64,000 bases of DNA from AP-15 sp963818695 (lineage in GTDB: Bacteria > Pseudomonadota > Alphaproteobacteria > ATCC43930 > CGMCC-115725): assembly GCA_963818695.1 (NCBI GenBank), contig CAWFTG010000009.1, positions 62,001 through 126,000 of the forward strand, written 5' to 3'. Position 1 is the first letter of the stretch. Each line of letters begins with the position of its first letter. A program made the position numbers and the translations under genes. Positions 1-9,011 of this stretch are shown one piece after another. Below the pieces are notes generated by a model. The model saw only the letters and a program-made list of their open reading frames with translations, was not told where the DNA came from and searched no databases.

Positions 1-620
1 TCCTGATCAGTGATAGCCGCGACCCTCAGAAGCCGGTTACAATTCTTGCCGAACGCGGTGTCTTCGTCGATTCGCCGACCGGCGCCCAAATCGTCATGGT
101 CAACGGCAACCGGCAGCAGTTCGACCCCGAAAGCCACAAGCTCTCGCTGCTGACCTTCGATAGTTACACGCTCGATCTCAATGCTTGGCACGATGCGCCG
201 GTGGTTCGCTTCCGAGAAGCTCAGGAGCGCTTTCTAGGCGAACTGTTCACTCCGCCCGCGGACGCCGACGCGTCCCTTCGCGCTACTTTCCTTGCCGAGG
301 CGCATCAGCGCATTCTCGTCCCCCTCTCCGCCTTCAGTTTCTGCGTGATCCCGCTGGTTTGCCTATTGCCAGGCGAGCTCAACCGCCGCGGACAATTGAG
401 ACGCGTCCTGCTGGCGATAGGTCTGGCCTTTGCATTCGAGTTGCTCGACATCGGCGTCAACAATCTCGCGTTCCGGTCACCGGCGGCAATCCCGTTGATG
501 TATATGGCCGACCTCTTGCCGTTTGCGCTCGGCTTTGGAATCCTGATGCGCGGGGGGATAAAGCTCGGTTTCCGCCGGCCGCTGCTCGCCGTGCGGACGG
601 CGCCCCACCTGGCGCACTGA
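1..620 (+). CDS. lptF: LPS export permease LptF, C-terminal part (cut by window start)
   Basis: This is the 3' end of an LptF/YjgP-type permease, one of the two inner-membrane subunits of the LptB2FG ABC transporter that extracts lipopolysaccharide. Reading starts in frame at base 3, and the first visible residues (LISDSRDPQKPVTILAERG) match the periplasmic jellyroll-like domain of LptF. The C-terminal third holds three hydrophobic helices (roughly bases 310-380, 400-470 and 485-550). The gene is followed after 27 bases by lptG and then lptD, the order usual in alphaproteobacteria. The N-terminus lies outside the window. The identification rests on family features and context and is secure. 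Confidence 0.9.
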   Translation, partial: LISDSRDPQKPVTILAERGVFVDSPTGAQIVMVNGNRQQFDPESHKLSLLTFDSYTLDLNAWHDAPVVRFREAQERFLGELFTPPADADASLRATFLAEAHQRILVPLSAFSFCVIPLVCLLPGELNRRGQLRRVLLAIGLAFAFELLDIGVNNLAFRSPAAIPLMYMADLLPFALGFGILMRGGIKLGFRRPLLAVRTAPHLAH

Positions 621-647
621 CAACCTGCGGCGATTCGGAGGGGGCCG

Positions 648-1745
648 TTGCTCGTCGCGAAGACCTTCTCTGCCTATATCGCCCGCCAATTCTCGGTATG
701 GTTCGGTGGCGTCTTCGCGGCGATGGTCATCGTCACCTTTCTGCTCGATTACATCGAGCTGATCCGCCGCGGTGGCGCCAAAATCCAGGCGACCTTGGGG
801 CTGCTGCTCGAAATGGCGGCCTTGAAGCTGCCGCACACAGCGCAAGAGGTCCTGCCCTTCGCCATTTTGTTCGGGACGATGCTCGCCTTCTGGCGTCTGA
901 CCCGCAACAACGAGCTCGTCGTCGCTCGCGCGGCCGGAGTTTCCGTTTGGCAGTTTCTGACCCCGGCCGTGCTCGTCGCGTTTCTGATCGGTCTCGTCGC
1001 GGTGACGATATTCAACCCCATCGCTTCACTGACCGAAGCGGCTTACGAGAAGCTCGAAGGTCACATTCTCCGCCAGGGCTCCGACCAGCTTGCCCTTTCC
1101 GACTCTGGTTTGTGGCTCCGGCAGAGCGATCAAGCCGGCAATCAAATCGTGATCCACGCCGGCAAAATTGCTTCTCAGCAAATGGTCCTCGATGCCGTCA
1201 CGCTCTTCTTTTTCAACGACGCGACTCGGTTCACCTCGCGGATCGACGCGCAGACGGCGCGGCTCGAAAGCGGCGATTGGGTGATCGAGAACGGTATTCG
1301 CTGGACCGCCGACGAGCCTCCCCGGCCATTCGACGAAATACACCTGGCGACCACCCTGACGCCGCGCAAGATCGAGGAGAGCTTCGCCTCGCCGGACACG
1401 ATGTCGTTCTGGGACTTGCCCGGGTTTATCGAGTTGCTCGAACAGTCGGGCTTTCCGGCACAGCGCCACCGGCTGCATTTCAACGTGCTGCTTGCCCGCC
1501 CGTTCTTGTTGTGCGCGATGGTGCTCGTGGCGGCGACCTTCAGTCTGCGCATGCAGCGGCGCGGCGGCGCCACCTTGATGATCGTCGGCGGCGTCGCCAG
1601 CGGGTTCCTGTTGTATTTCGTGTCCGACATCGTTTTTGCGCTGGGGCTTTCTACCAAGATCCCGGTCGCGTTGGCGGCCTGGACGCCGACCGGAGTGAGC
1701 CTGATTTTCGGCACCTCGATGCTGCTCCATCTGGAGGACGGCTGA
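648..1745 (+). CDS. lptG: LPS export permease LptG
   Basis: A 365-residue YjgP/YjgQ-family permease, partner of LptF in the LptB2FG transporter that moves lipopolysaccharide from the inner membrane to the periplasmic bridge. One transmembrane helix is visible near residues 14-36 and two more near 60-115. A periplasmic domain of about 150 residues follows, then three C-terminal helices (about 280-355). Start is the TTG at 648, which gives the typical N-terminus MLVAKTFSAYIARQF with no better upstream codon. The stop overlaps the start of lptD by one base (TGATG), so the two are translationally coupled. The length is normal for the family. Confidence 0.93.
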   Translation: MLVAKTFSAYIARQFSVWFGGVFAAMVIVTFLLDYIELIRRGGAKIQATLGLLLEMAALKLPHTAQEVLPFAILFGTMLAFWRLTRNNELVVARAAGVSVWQFLTPAVLVAFLIGLVAVTIFNPIASLTEAAYEKLEGHILRQGSDQLALSDSGLWLRQSDQAGNQIVIHAGKIASQQMVLDAVTLFFFNDATRFTSRIDAQTARLESGDWVIENGIRWTADEPPRPFDEIHLATTLTPRKIEESFASPDTMSFWDLPGFIELLEQSGFPAQRHRLHFNVLLARPFLLCAMVLVAATFSLRMQRRGGATLMIVGGVASGFLLYFVSDIVFALGLSTKIPVALAAWTPTGVSLIFGTSMLLHLEDG

Positions 1746-4114
1746 TGGGCGGCCGTGCGAGCCCGAGTTGCCGGGGCATCGCCTCATGGCTCGTGAGGAG
1801 CCTCCTTGGTGTGCTCGTGATGGTGAGCGCGGCACTTCCAGCCACCGCCGAATTCACCATCGGCGCCGGTGCCCAAGGGGACAAAAACGCCCCGATCCTG
1901 TTTCGCGCCGACGAGATCCAGTACGACGAGCAGCTGGCCCTGACGATCGCCCGCGGTCATGTCGAAATCTCCCAGAACGGACAGGTTCTGCTCGCCGACA
2001 CGGTTACCTACAATCAGCGCACCGATACCGTAACCGCCTCGGGGAATGTCAGCCTTTCGCAGCCGACCGGCGAAATCGTCTTTGCCGATTTCATGGAGCT
2101 GCGCAACTCGATGAGCGATGCGTTTGCGAAGAACGTCCGGATGCTGCTCGCCGACCGGTCGCGGCTCGCGGCCAATACACTGCGCCGCACCAACGCCAAT
2201 CACACCGAGTTGGTGCGCGGCGTCTACTCCCCGTGCGACCTGTGCAAGGACGACCCGAGCGCGCCGCCGCTTTGGCAGCTCAAGGCGCGCGAGATCGATC
2301 ATGACCAAGAGTTGCAGCTGGTCGAGTTTCATGACGCGATCATGGAAATCGACGGCTGGCCGGTCTTTTATACTCCTTATATGTCGACGCCCGACCCGTC
2401 CGTAAAGCGCGCAAGCGGGTTCCTGGCGCCCTCGATCGGCAGTTCAAACACCCTCGGCGCGCATGTGACGATCCCCTATTACCTGGTGCTCGGACCGGAC
2501 AAGGATGTGACGTTCGCGCCGCGATTTTACACCAATGCCGGTCCGTTGGGAGAGGCGGAATACCGCGAGCGTTTCAGCAACGGCACACTCGACGCGATCG
2601 GCAGTCTCAATCACAGCAATGTCGGTTCCGGCAACAGCACGTCGAGCGAAGGGGAGCAGTGGCGCGGGCATATCAACGAGCACAGCGTCTTCGATCTGGA
2701 CGAGACCTATCGTACGGGCCTGGATGTCCAGCGCGTGTCGGATCAGACCTATCTGCTGCGCTTTGGCTTCGGCAATCCGCTGCTCAACGCGATGATCAGC
2801 CGTGCCTATCTCGAAGGCTTCGAGCCGCGTGCGTCGACCGACGTCAACGCGTACCTATTTCAGCCGCTGCTGCCCGGCCTCGGCGATTCGACCCAGCCGA
2901 TCGTGCTGCCGGTTGTCAACCGCAATTGGCAGAGTCCGCCGGATGCGCTCGGCGGGCGCTGGAATTTGAACGGCAATATTCTCGACATCCTTCGCGAGGT
3001 CGGGACGCAGACCCGCCGGCTGTCACTCGGCTCGGAGTGGGACCGGAGCTTTACCGACCCTCTCGGCGGGCAATACAACTTTTCGGCGAGCGTGCGCGGC
3101 GACGGCTATTCGATCGCCAATCTGAGCGCGGTCTCGAACCCCGAGCTGCCGTCGGCCTTCTTCCCGGCGAACGGGCAACCGGCATTGGCGCCGACGCCGA
3201 CCAGTTTCGTGACCGGCCGCACCTTCCCGCAGGTCGGCCTGGTATGGGGCTATCCGCTGATTCGCCGGGGCGAGAGCACAACGGAGCTGATCGAGCCGAT
3301 CGTCGGCGGTTTTGCGGCGCCCAGCAGCGGCAACCGACGGAACATTCCGGACGAGGACAGCCTCTCATACGAGTTCACCGACACCGATTTGTTCCGGCGC
3401 GACCGCTTGGCGGGCTACGACATTCTCGATACCGGTCAGCGGGTCGATTACGGAACCAAGCTCGGGCTCTACGAAAAGGAGGGCGGCAGCTATCGCCTGC
3501 TGATCGGGCAGAGTTATCGCGCACAGCCCAACCCTTTTCTGCCGCCTGGTTCAGGGGCTGAAAAAAGGCTCTCGGATGTGGTGGGGCGGATGGTGTTGTC
3601 CCCCAACTCCTACCTGGATCTGATCTACCGGTTCCGGTTCGACACCAGTTCTCTGAACAGTCGCGACCAGCAGGTCGGCCTCAGCGTAGGACCGCCGAGT
3701 TTGCGGGTCTCCGGCAATTTTGTTTATCTTCCGGCGCAGCTGCAAAACGAGGTGGTAACGATTCCAACCACCGGCCAGAATGTTCTTTATGGAAAACGCG
3801 AGGAACTCTCGTTTAGTGTCAACGCAAAGCTCACCCGCTATTGGTCGATGCAGGCCTCCGAAACGATCAGTCTCACCAACAGCACCGTCCTCGTCAACAA
3901 CGTGCCGTCGCCAATGGCGTCGAGCGCCAGTCTTTACGGATCGTTGTCTGCCATCTATCAAGACGAATGCATGGCGTTTATCGGCTCGTTGACCCAATCG
4001 GGAATCCGAAGTGGCGACGTGGTCCCCGGGTATTCCGTGGTGTTCAGCGTCGTGTTCAAGAACCTCGGCGAGATTGGCGGCACGGTAGCTACCCTCTCCG
4101 GTAGTGCCCTGTGA
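1745..4114 (+). CDS. lptD: LPS-assembly outer-membrane protein LptD
   Basis: A 789-residue outer-membrane beta-barrel protein that inserts lipopolysaccharide into the outer leaflet together with LptE. A hydrophobic signal peptide (residues about 12-35, ending ALPATA) is followed by an OstA/LptA-like jellyroll domain (about 50-160) and the long C-terminal barrel. The conserved cysteines used for the LptD disulfides are present: a C-x-x-C pair at Cys164/Cys167 and a late one at Cys742. The ATG at 1745 overlaps the lptG stop and is preferred; the open frame runs much further upstream but only as a shadow of lptF/lptG. surA, whose product folds LptD, lies just downstream. Confidence 0.93.
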   Translation: MGGRASPSCRGIASWLVRSLLGVLVMVSAALPATAEFTIGAGAQGDKNAPILFRADEIQYDEQLALTIARGHVEISQNGQVLLADTVTYNQRTDTVTASGNVSLSQPTGEIVFADFMELRNSMSDAFAKNVRMLLADRSRLAANTLRRTNANHTELVRGVYSPCDLCKDDPSAPPLWQLKAREIDHDQELQLVEFHDAIMEIDGWPVFYTPYMSTPDPSVKRASGFLAPSIGSSNTLGAHVTIPYYLVLGPDKDVTFAPRFYTNAGPLGEAEYRERFSNGTLDAIGSLNHSNVGSGNSTSSEGEQWRGHINEHSVFDLDETYRTGLDVQRVSDQTYLLRFGFGNPLLNAMISRAYLEGFEPRASTDVNAYLFQPLLPGLGDSTQPIVLPVVNRNWQSPPDALGGRWNLNGNILDILREVGTQTRRLSLGSEWDRSFTDPLGGQYNFSASVRGDGYSIANLSAVSNPELPSAFFPANGQPALAPTPTSFVTGRTFPQVGLVWGYPLIRRGESTTELIEPIVGGFAAPSSGNRRNIPDEDSLSYEFTDTDLFRRDRLAGYDILDTGQRVDYGTKLGLYEKEGGSYRLLIGQSYRAQPNPFLPPGSGAEKRLSDVVGRMVLSPNSYLDLIYRFRFDTSSLNSRDQQVGLSVGPPSLRVSGNFVYLPAQLQNEVVTIPTTGQNVLYGKREELSFSVNAKLTRYWSMQASETISLTNSTVLVNNVPSPMASSASLYGSLSAIYQDECMAFIGSLTQSGIRSGDVVPGYSVVFSVVFKNLGEIGGTVATLSGSAL

Positions 4115-4198
4115 GGTGCCGTCGCCCCGTCGGGGACATAGCCGTGCGTAGGGTGTAAGCTCTTGGCGGCACAGGGTCAGGTGGCAAGGTTCAAACCG

Positions 4199-5561
4199 AT
4201 GACGATACTTCGTTGGCTTTGCATAGGACTGGGCATAGGACTGGCGGGATCGACATGCTTGTCCGGCCCGGCGAGCGCTGCCCGTGCGCTCTCCGGAACG
4301 GGATCGCCACCCGGCGCATCGGCCACGCAGCGCCCCTCGGCGCAGTCGCCGGACGGTCAAGTGACCCAGACCCGGATCGCCGCGGTCGTCAACGACGAGG
4401 TGATTTCCGTCGCCGACGTCATGTCGCGCCTCAGAATGGTGATGTTGTCGTCGAACCTGACGGACTCGCCCGAAACACGGCAGCGCATCGCCGCTCAGGT
4501 GCTCCGCACGATCGTCGACGAGAAGCTGCAAATGCAGGAAGCCAAACGGCAAAACATCACGGCTACCGACGAGGAGATCAACAAGGCCCTCGCGCAGATC
4601 GAAAAGCAGAACAACATGCAGCCCGGGCAGCTCGACCAGGTCCTGAAGTCGCACGGCATCGAGCGCAGCGCGCTGGTCGATCAGCTGACGGCATCGATCG
4701 TCTGGCAAAAGCTGGTGCGCCGACTGGTGTCGCAAACCAATGTGGTGTCCGACGAGGAGATCGATTACGCGCTGAAGCGCGCAAAGGAGACCGCGAACGA
4801 ACCGCAAAGCCGCGTCGCCGAGATCTTTCTTGCCGTCGACAACCCGCAGCAGGACGACGAAGTGCGGCGGCTCGCCGAGCGGCTCACCGAGCAGATGAAG
4901 CAGGGTGCCCGGTTCTCCGCGGTGGCGCAGCAATTCTCGCAATCCGCGACGGCTGCTGTCGGTGGCGACATCGGCTGGGTACGCGCGGACCAGTTGAGCC
5001 CAGAGCTCGGCAAAGCGGTAGCCCAGATGCGGCCGGGTGAATTGTCTCCGCCGATCCGCGCTGGGGCGGGCTACTATTTGCTGCTCGTCCTCGATCGCCG
5101 CTCGGGCCAGCGCCGCCGGCCCGGAGGACAGCCTGGTGCACCTCGTCCAGATCGTCTTTCCTTTGCCGCCTCAGGCCACCGAGCCGATGCGCCGCGCTGC
5201 GATTGCCGAGGCGCAGAGCGCGAAGACCACCGCCAAGAATTGCGAAGAGCTGCTGAAGATCGGCAAGGAAAAGGGATCGGCGCAGCTGTCCAGCGAAGGG
5301 CGGCTGCGCATCGACCAGGTAACCCCCGCGATGCGCAATATCGTGCTCGGGCTGGAGGTGGGGCAGACCTCGCCCCCGATCGTGCAAAAAAACGGGGTCG
5401 GGGTGATCATGATGTGCGAGAAGGCGGCGCCCCCCAGCGCCCCGACCGTGCCGACGCGCGACGAAATCGCCGAAACCTTGATGCGGCAGCGCCTCGAGAC
5501 TTTGGCGCGGCGCTATATGCGCGATCTGCGGCGTACCGCCTTTGTCGATGTCAGGGTATGA
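4199..5561 (+). pseudogene. surA: Periplasmic chaperone/PPIase SurA, one frameshift
   Basis: SurA escorts outer-membrane proteins such as LptD and carries parvulin-type peptidyl-prolyl isomerase domains. The ATG at 4199 opens a signal peptide (MTILRWLCIGLG, then a hydrophobic run ending near ASAA). A SurA N-terminal domain follows from the VVNDEVIS motif, then the first rotamase domain (about bases 4800-5090). Near 5104-5106 (a GGG run) the frame breaks: the first frame ends in YYLLLVLDRRS and the sequence resumes one frame over with SLVHLVQIVFPLP, giving the second rotamase domain to the stop at 5561. Removing one G restores a single full-length protein. This may be an assembly error rather than a true loss. 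The stop overlaps the pdxA start (ATGA). Confidence 0.85.
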
Positions 5562-6569
5562 GCGCGATGGCGCTGCCGCTCGCCTTGACGATGGGCGAGC
5601 CGGCCGGCATCGGCGGTGAGATCGCGCTCAAGGCTTGGCTCGAACTGTCGCGGCGACCTCCCTCCCTTCTACCTGATCGACGATCCCGATCGGCTCGCCT
5701 CGCTGGCTCGGCGGCTCGACTGGCCGGTACCGATCCGGCCAATCGAGGCTCCGGATCGAGCGCGCTCCGTCTTCGCGGACGCGCTTCCGGTCCTGCCGAT
5801 CGACACGGCTATCCGTGCCCGACCAGGCCGCCCAGATCCCGTCGATGCGCCGGCGATCCTCGGCGCGATCCAAACCGCGGTCAGCGATGTCCGCAATGGG
5901 CGCGCCGCGGCGCTCGTCACCAACCCGATCCACAAGGACAGCCTGTATCGAGCCGGCTTTCACCATCCTGGACACACCGAGTACCTCGCCGAGCTCGCGG
6001 GGGCGGGTGCGGCTCCGATTATGATGCTGGCGAGCCCGGGGCTGCGGGTCGTTCCCGTTACCATTCATCTCGCGCTGCGCCGGGCGATTGAAAGCCTGTC
6101 CTCGGCTGCCATCGTCCATGCCGGACGGATCACGGAGGCGGCGCTGCGCCGCGATTTTGGTATTGGCTCTCCGGTCCTGGCAGTCGCCGGGCTCAACCCT
6201 CACGCCGGAGAGGCCGGCGGCCTCGGCCGCGAGGAGATCGAGATCATCGAGCCGGCCGTCGCCGAATTGCGTGCCGCCGGGATAGATGCGCGCGGCCCCT
6301 TGCCGCCCGACACGATGTTTCACGCCGAGGCGCGCAATGCCTATGACGCGGCGCTGTGCATGTACCACGACCAGGCGCTGATCCCGATAAAGACGATCGA
6401 CTTTTTTGGTGGGGTCAACGTGACTTTGGGTCTGCCTTTTGTGCGGACGTCGCCCGATCACGGAACGGCGTTGGCGATCGCCGGCCGCGGCGTCGCGCGG
6501 CACGATAGCCTGATCGCCGCGCTGCGGCTGGCTGCTGAAATGGCGGCCAGGCGCTCGGCCGGCAGCTGA
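5558..6569 (+). pseudogene. pdxA: 4-hydroxythreonine-4-phosphate dehydrogenase PdxA, one frameshift
   Basis: PdxA oxidises 4-phosphohydroxy-L-threonine in pyridoxal-phosphate synthesis. The N-terminus (MGEPAGIGGE motif) reads in one frame from the ATG at 5558, which overlaps the surA stop; ATG 5567 is an alternative. At about base 5654 the frame breaks. The rest continues one frame over from LPPFYLIDDPDRLA and includes TNPIHK, the GHTEYLA metal/substrate motif, HDQALIPIKT and RTSPDHGTA. One surplus C in the stretch CGGCGAC explains the break. No internal stops or other damage are visible, so a sequencing insertion is likely. The position between surA and rsmA is the standard alphaproteobacterial one. 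Confidence 0.86.
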
Positions 6570-6592
6570 CGGGCGATCCGTCGCCGTCCTCC

Positions 6593-7408
6593 TTGGCGCC
6601 GCTGCGCGAGGTGATCGCACGGCACGGCATCATTGCCCGCAAGAGCCTCGGGCAGAATTTTCTTCTCGATCTCAATCTGACCAGCCGGATCGCCCGCGCC
6701 GCGGGGCCGCTCGAAGATGCGACGGTCATCGAAATCGGCCCCGGCCCGGGCGCTTTGACGCGAGCTCTGCTTGCAACCGGGGCGCGCCGCATCGTGGCCA
6801 TCGAGCGTGACCAGCGCTGTTTCGCCGCCCTCGGCGAGATTGCAGCAGCTTATCCCGGCCGCCTCGAACTGGTCGCCGGTGACGCGCTGCAGCTCGACCC
6901 GGTTGAGCTGTCGGATCCGCCCCGCAAGATCGTCGCCAACTTGCCTTACAACATCGCTACCCCTTTGCTCATCGGCTGGCTCGATCGGATCGGCGAATAC
7001 AAGAGCCTGACCTTGATGTTCCAGCGTGAGGTTGCCGAACGCCTGACGGCGACGCCGCGCAGCAAATCCTACGGACGGCTCTCGGTTCTGGTTCAGTGGC
7101 TGGCCGAGCCGCAAATTTTGTTCGATATCCCGCCGCGCGCCTTCGTGCCGCCGCCCAAAGTAACCTCAAGCGTTGTCCGCATCGTTCCGCTAAATGAGCC
7201 GCTCGCTCGCGCGGAGAAGAGCACGCTCGAACGCGTCACCGCCGCCGCGTTCGGCCAGCGCCGCAAAATGCTGCGGACCAGCCTCAGGACGCTTGGCATC
7301 CCGGTCGAGCCGCTCCTCGACCATGCCGGGGTCGCGCCGACGGCGCGCGCCGAGGAGCTCGCGGTAGTCGAATTCTGTGCGCTCGCGCGCGTTCTAGGGC
7401 AAAATTGA
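6593..7408 (+). CDS. rsmA: 16S rRNA (adenine1518/1519-N6)-dimethyltransferase RsmA
   Basis: A 271-residue KsgA/Dim1-family methyltransferase that dimethylates two adjacent adenosines near the 3' end of 16S rRNA using S-adenosylmethionine. Visible motifs are the N-terminal KSLGQNFL signature, the SAM-binding motif I (IEIGPGPGALT), and the catalytic motif NLPYN at about residues 116-120. The C-terminal helical part ends normally. Start is the TTG at 6593, 23 bases after pdxA; the next methionine would remove the conserved N-terminus. It belongs to the surA-pdxA-rsmA cluster. Unlike its neighbours it shows no frame break. Confidence 0.95.
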   Translation: MAPLREVIARHGIIARKSLGQNFLLDLNLTSRIARAAGPLEDATVIEIGPGPGALTRALLATGARRIVAIERDQRCFAALGEIAAAYPGRLELVAGDALQLDPVELSDPPRKIVANLPYNIATPLLIGWLDRIGEYKSLTLMFQREVAERLTATPRSKSYGRLSVLVQWLAEPQILFDIPPRAFVPPPKVTSSVVRIVPLNEPLARAEKSTLERVTAAAFGQRRKMLRTSLRTLGIPVEPLLDHAGVAPTARAEELAVVEFCALARVLGQN

Positions 7409-7504
7409 TCGGGCTCTTGATCCGCGCAGTCCAGCATATACATCGCCAATCCACTTTACGGTTGATGTTTGACCCCGCGACCGCGAATCGACAGGTATTC
7501 TTGA

Positions 7505-8080
7505 ATGAAAAAGGACGTCATAACGATCGCCGGCTCGCTCGGATCAGGGAAATCTTCGACAGCGAAAGCAGTGGCTTCTGCGCTCGGGTTTCGACATTTT
7601 TCATCCGGCGATCTGTTCAGACGGATCGCGGCCGAGCGCGGTGAGTTGATAGAAGCGATGAATATTTCAGCGGAAGTGCAGCGAGATATAGACCTCAAGG
7701 TCGACAACTTGCTGCAAGACATGTACCGCAACGAAGAGAAACTAACTATCGATTCGCGGATGGCGTGGCATTGGATGCCCGGCTCGTTCAAGGTGTTTCT
7801 GGTGCTTGATCGCGACACCGCTGCCGAACGGATTTTCAACGATTTGCAGGGAGGGGGGCGAACCAGCGAAGATGCGGGATCGGTCGAAGAGGTGCGCAAC
7901 AGCATAGATCGCAAATTCGCGAGCGAACAGAAGCGCTATGCCGGGCTTTACGGGGTCAACCCGACCGATCCTTTGAATTTCGACATCGTGATAAACACGC
8001 AGCACAACGATTTGAAAACGGTAACGTCGATAGTGTTGGCGGCGTACCGGGCGTGGAGAGCGGCGGAAAGCGACGGCTAG
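7505..8080 (+). CDS. Cytidylate-kinase-like P-loop protein
   Basis: A 191-residue protein with a Walker A loop at residues about 10-18 (GSLGSGKSS) and the start MKKDVITIAGSLGSGKS. An FSSGDLFR segment follows, as in the cytidylate kinase-like/AAA_33 nucleotide kinases. It probably phosphorylates a nucleotide or small substrate; the substrate cannot be told. The coding sequence and the 96 bases before it are clearly richer in A and T than the flanking genes, with many ATA, AAA, GAA and ATT codons. It sits where alphaproteobacteria usually keep gmk, convergent with yicC, but it lacks the guanylate-kinase signature. Horizontal acquisition is possible. Confidence 0.7.
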   Translation: MKKDVITIAGSLGSGKSSTAKAVASALGFRHFSSGDLFRRIAAERGELIEAMNISAEVQRDIDLKVDNLLQDMYRNEEKLTIDSRMAWHWMPGSFKVFLVLDRDTAAERIFNDLQGGGRTSEDAGSVEEVRNSIDRKFASEQKRYAGLYGVNPTDPLNFDIVINTQHNDLKTVTSIVLAAYRAWRAAESDG

Positions 8081-8090
8081 CCTGCCGAGT

Positions 8091-8969
8091 TCATTCGATG
8101 TTCTGCACCTGCTCGCGGAACTGTTCGACTGCGGCTTTCAAGGAAAGTCCCACTCGGGTCAGCTCAATGTCGGCTGATTTCGAGCACAATGTATTGGCTT
8201 CGCGGTTCAATTCCTGGCAAAGGAAATCGAGACGGCGCCCGACTGCCTCCTGCCCCAGCAGGTCGGCCGCCTGATCGAGATGCGCCCGCAACCGCTCCAG
8301 CTCCTCACGGATATCCGAGCGAGCGATGAGCAGCGCCATTTCCTGCGCAACCCGCTCCTCGGGCATGCCCGGCGCGAGATCGGCGATATTCGCCAACATG
8401 GTCTGCAGCCTGGTGCGAATCGCGGAGGGCTGGGCCGCCGCGCAACTCATCGCCGATTTTATCAGCGCTGCCATTTCCTCGAGTTGGCAGTGCAATACGA
8501 CGGCGAGACGAGCGCCTTCCTCCGCCCTGGCGCCGGCCAGCGCGTTGAGCGCTTTCGCCCAGCCTTCGATAACGGCATGGCGGCGTTCCTCGAGCACGGC
8601 ATCCGGCTCGTCTTCGACCGTCTCGACCACTCCGCGCAGCGCCAGCAGCCCGTCGATACGGGGCGGTGCCGCCTCGATTTCGCCCGCGAGCTCGTTCATC
8701 AAGGCGACGAACTGGGACAATGTTTCGCGATTTACCCGCACCGCCGCAGGCGTGGTGCGGGTGACGGCAAGGGTGGCGGAAAAGTTGCCGCGGCGGAAAC
8801 GTTGCGCCAACAGCGCGCGAAGCTGGGGCTCCAGCGAATCGAAGCCCGGCCCGAGCCGAAGCCGCAAATCGAGGGACTTGCCGTTGACGCTCTTGATCTC
8901 CCAAACCCAGCTGATGCCGAGCTGGTCGCCATCCGATCGCGCAAAGCCGGTCATGCTGGCAATACCCAA
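8091..8969 (-). CDS. yicC: YicC-family endoribonuclease-like protein
   Basis: A 292-residue member of the YicC/YloC family, recently linked to endoribonuclease activity and RNA turnover. The family N-terminus SMTGFAR is present at residues 5-11. The C-terminal DUF1732 block contains REELERLRAHLDQ and the conserved GRRLDFLCQELNREANT(L)CSKS stretch ending in VEQFREQVQN. Start is taken as the TTG at 8969 so that the residues before SMTGFAR are kept; an ATG at 8954 would begin inside the signature. It lies next to mltG in the same direction, as in other alphaproteobacteria, but is convergent with the kinase-like gene that replaces gmk. Confidence 0.9.
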   Translation of the reverse strand: MGIASMTGFARSDGDQLGISWVWEIKSVNGKSLDLRLRLGPGFDSLEPQLRALLAQRFRRGNFSATLAVTRTTPAAVRVNRETLSQFVALMNELAGEIEAAPPRIDGLLALRGVVETVEDEPDAVLEERRHAVIEGWAKALNALAGARAEEGARLAVVLHCQLEEMAALIKSAMSCAAAQPSAIRTRLQTMLANIADLAPGMPEERVAQEMALLIARSDIREELERLRAHLDQAADLLGQEAVGRRLDFLCQELNREANTLCSKSADIELTRVGLSLKAAVEQFREQVQNIE

Positions 8970-9011
8970 ATCCGCCGCTCTCCCGCTGATCCAGGGTTCG
9001 GTTATACGACG

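Noticed and set aside
3551..4942. Long minus-strand open frame (463 codons) opposite lptD and surA
   Set aside because: It is arginine/leucine-rich, shows no domain and lies wholly opposite well-supported genes; high G+C gives such shadows.
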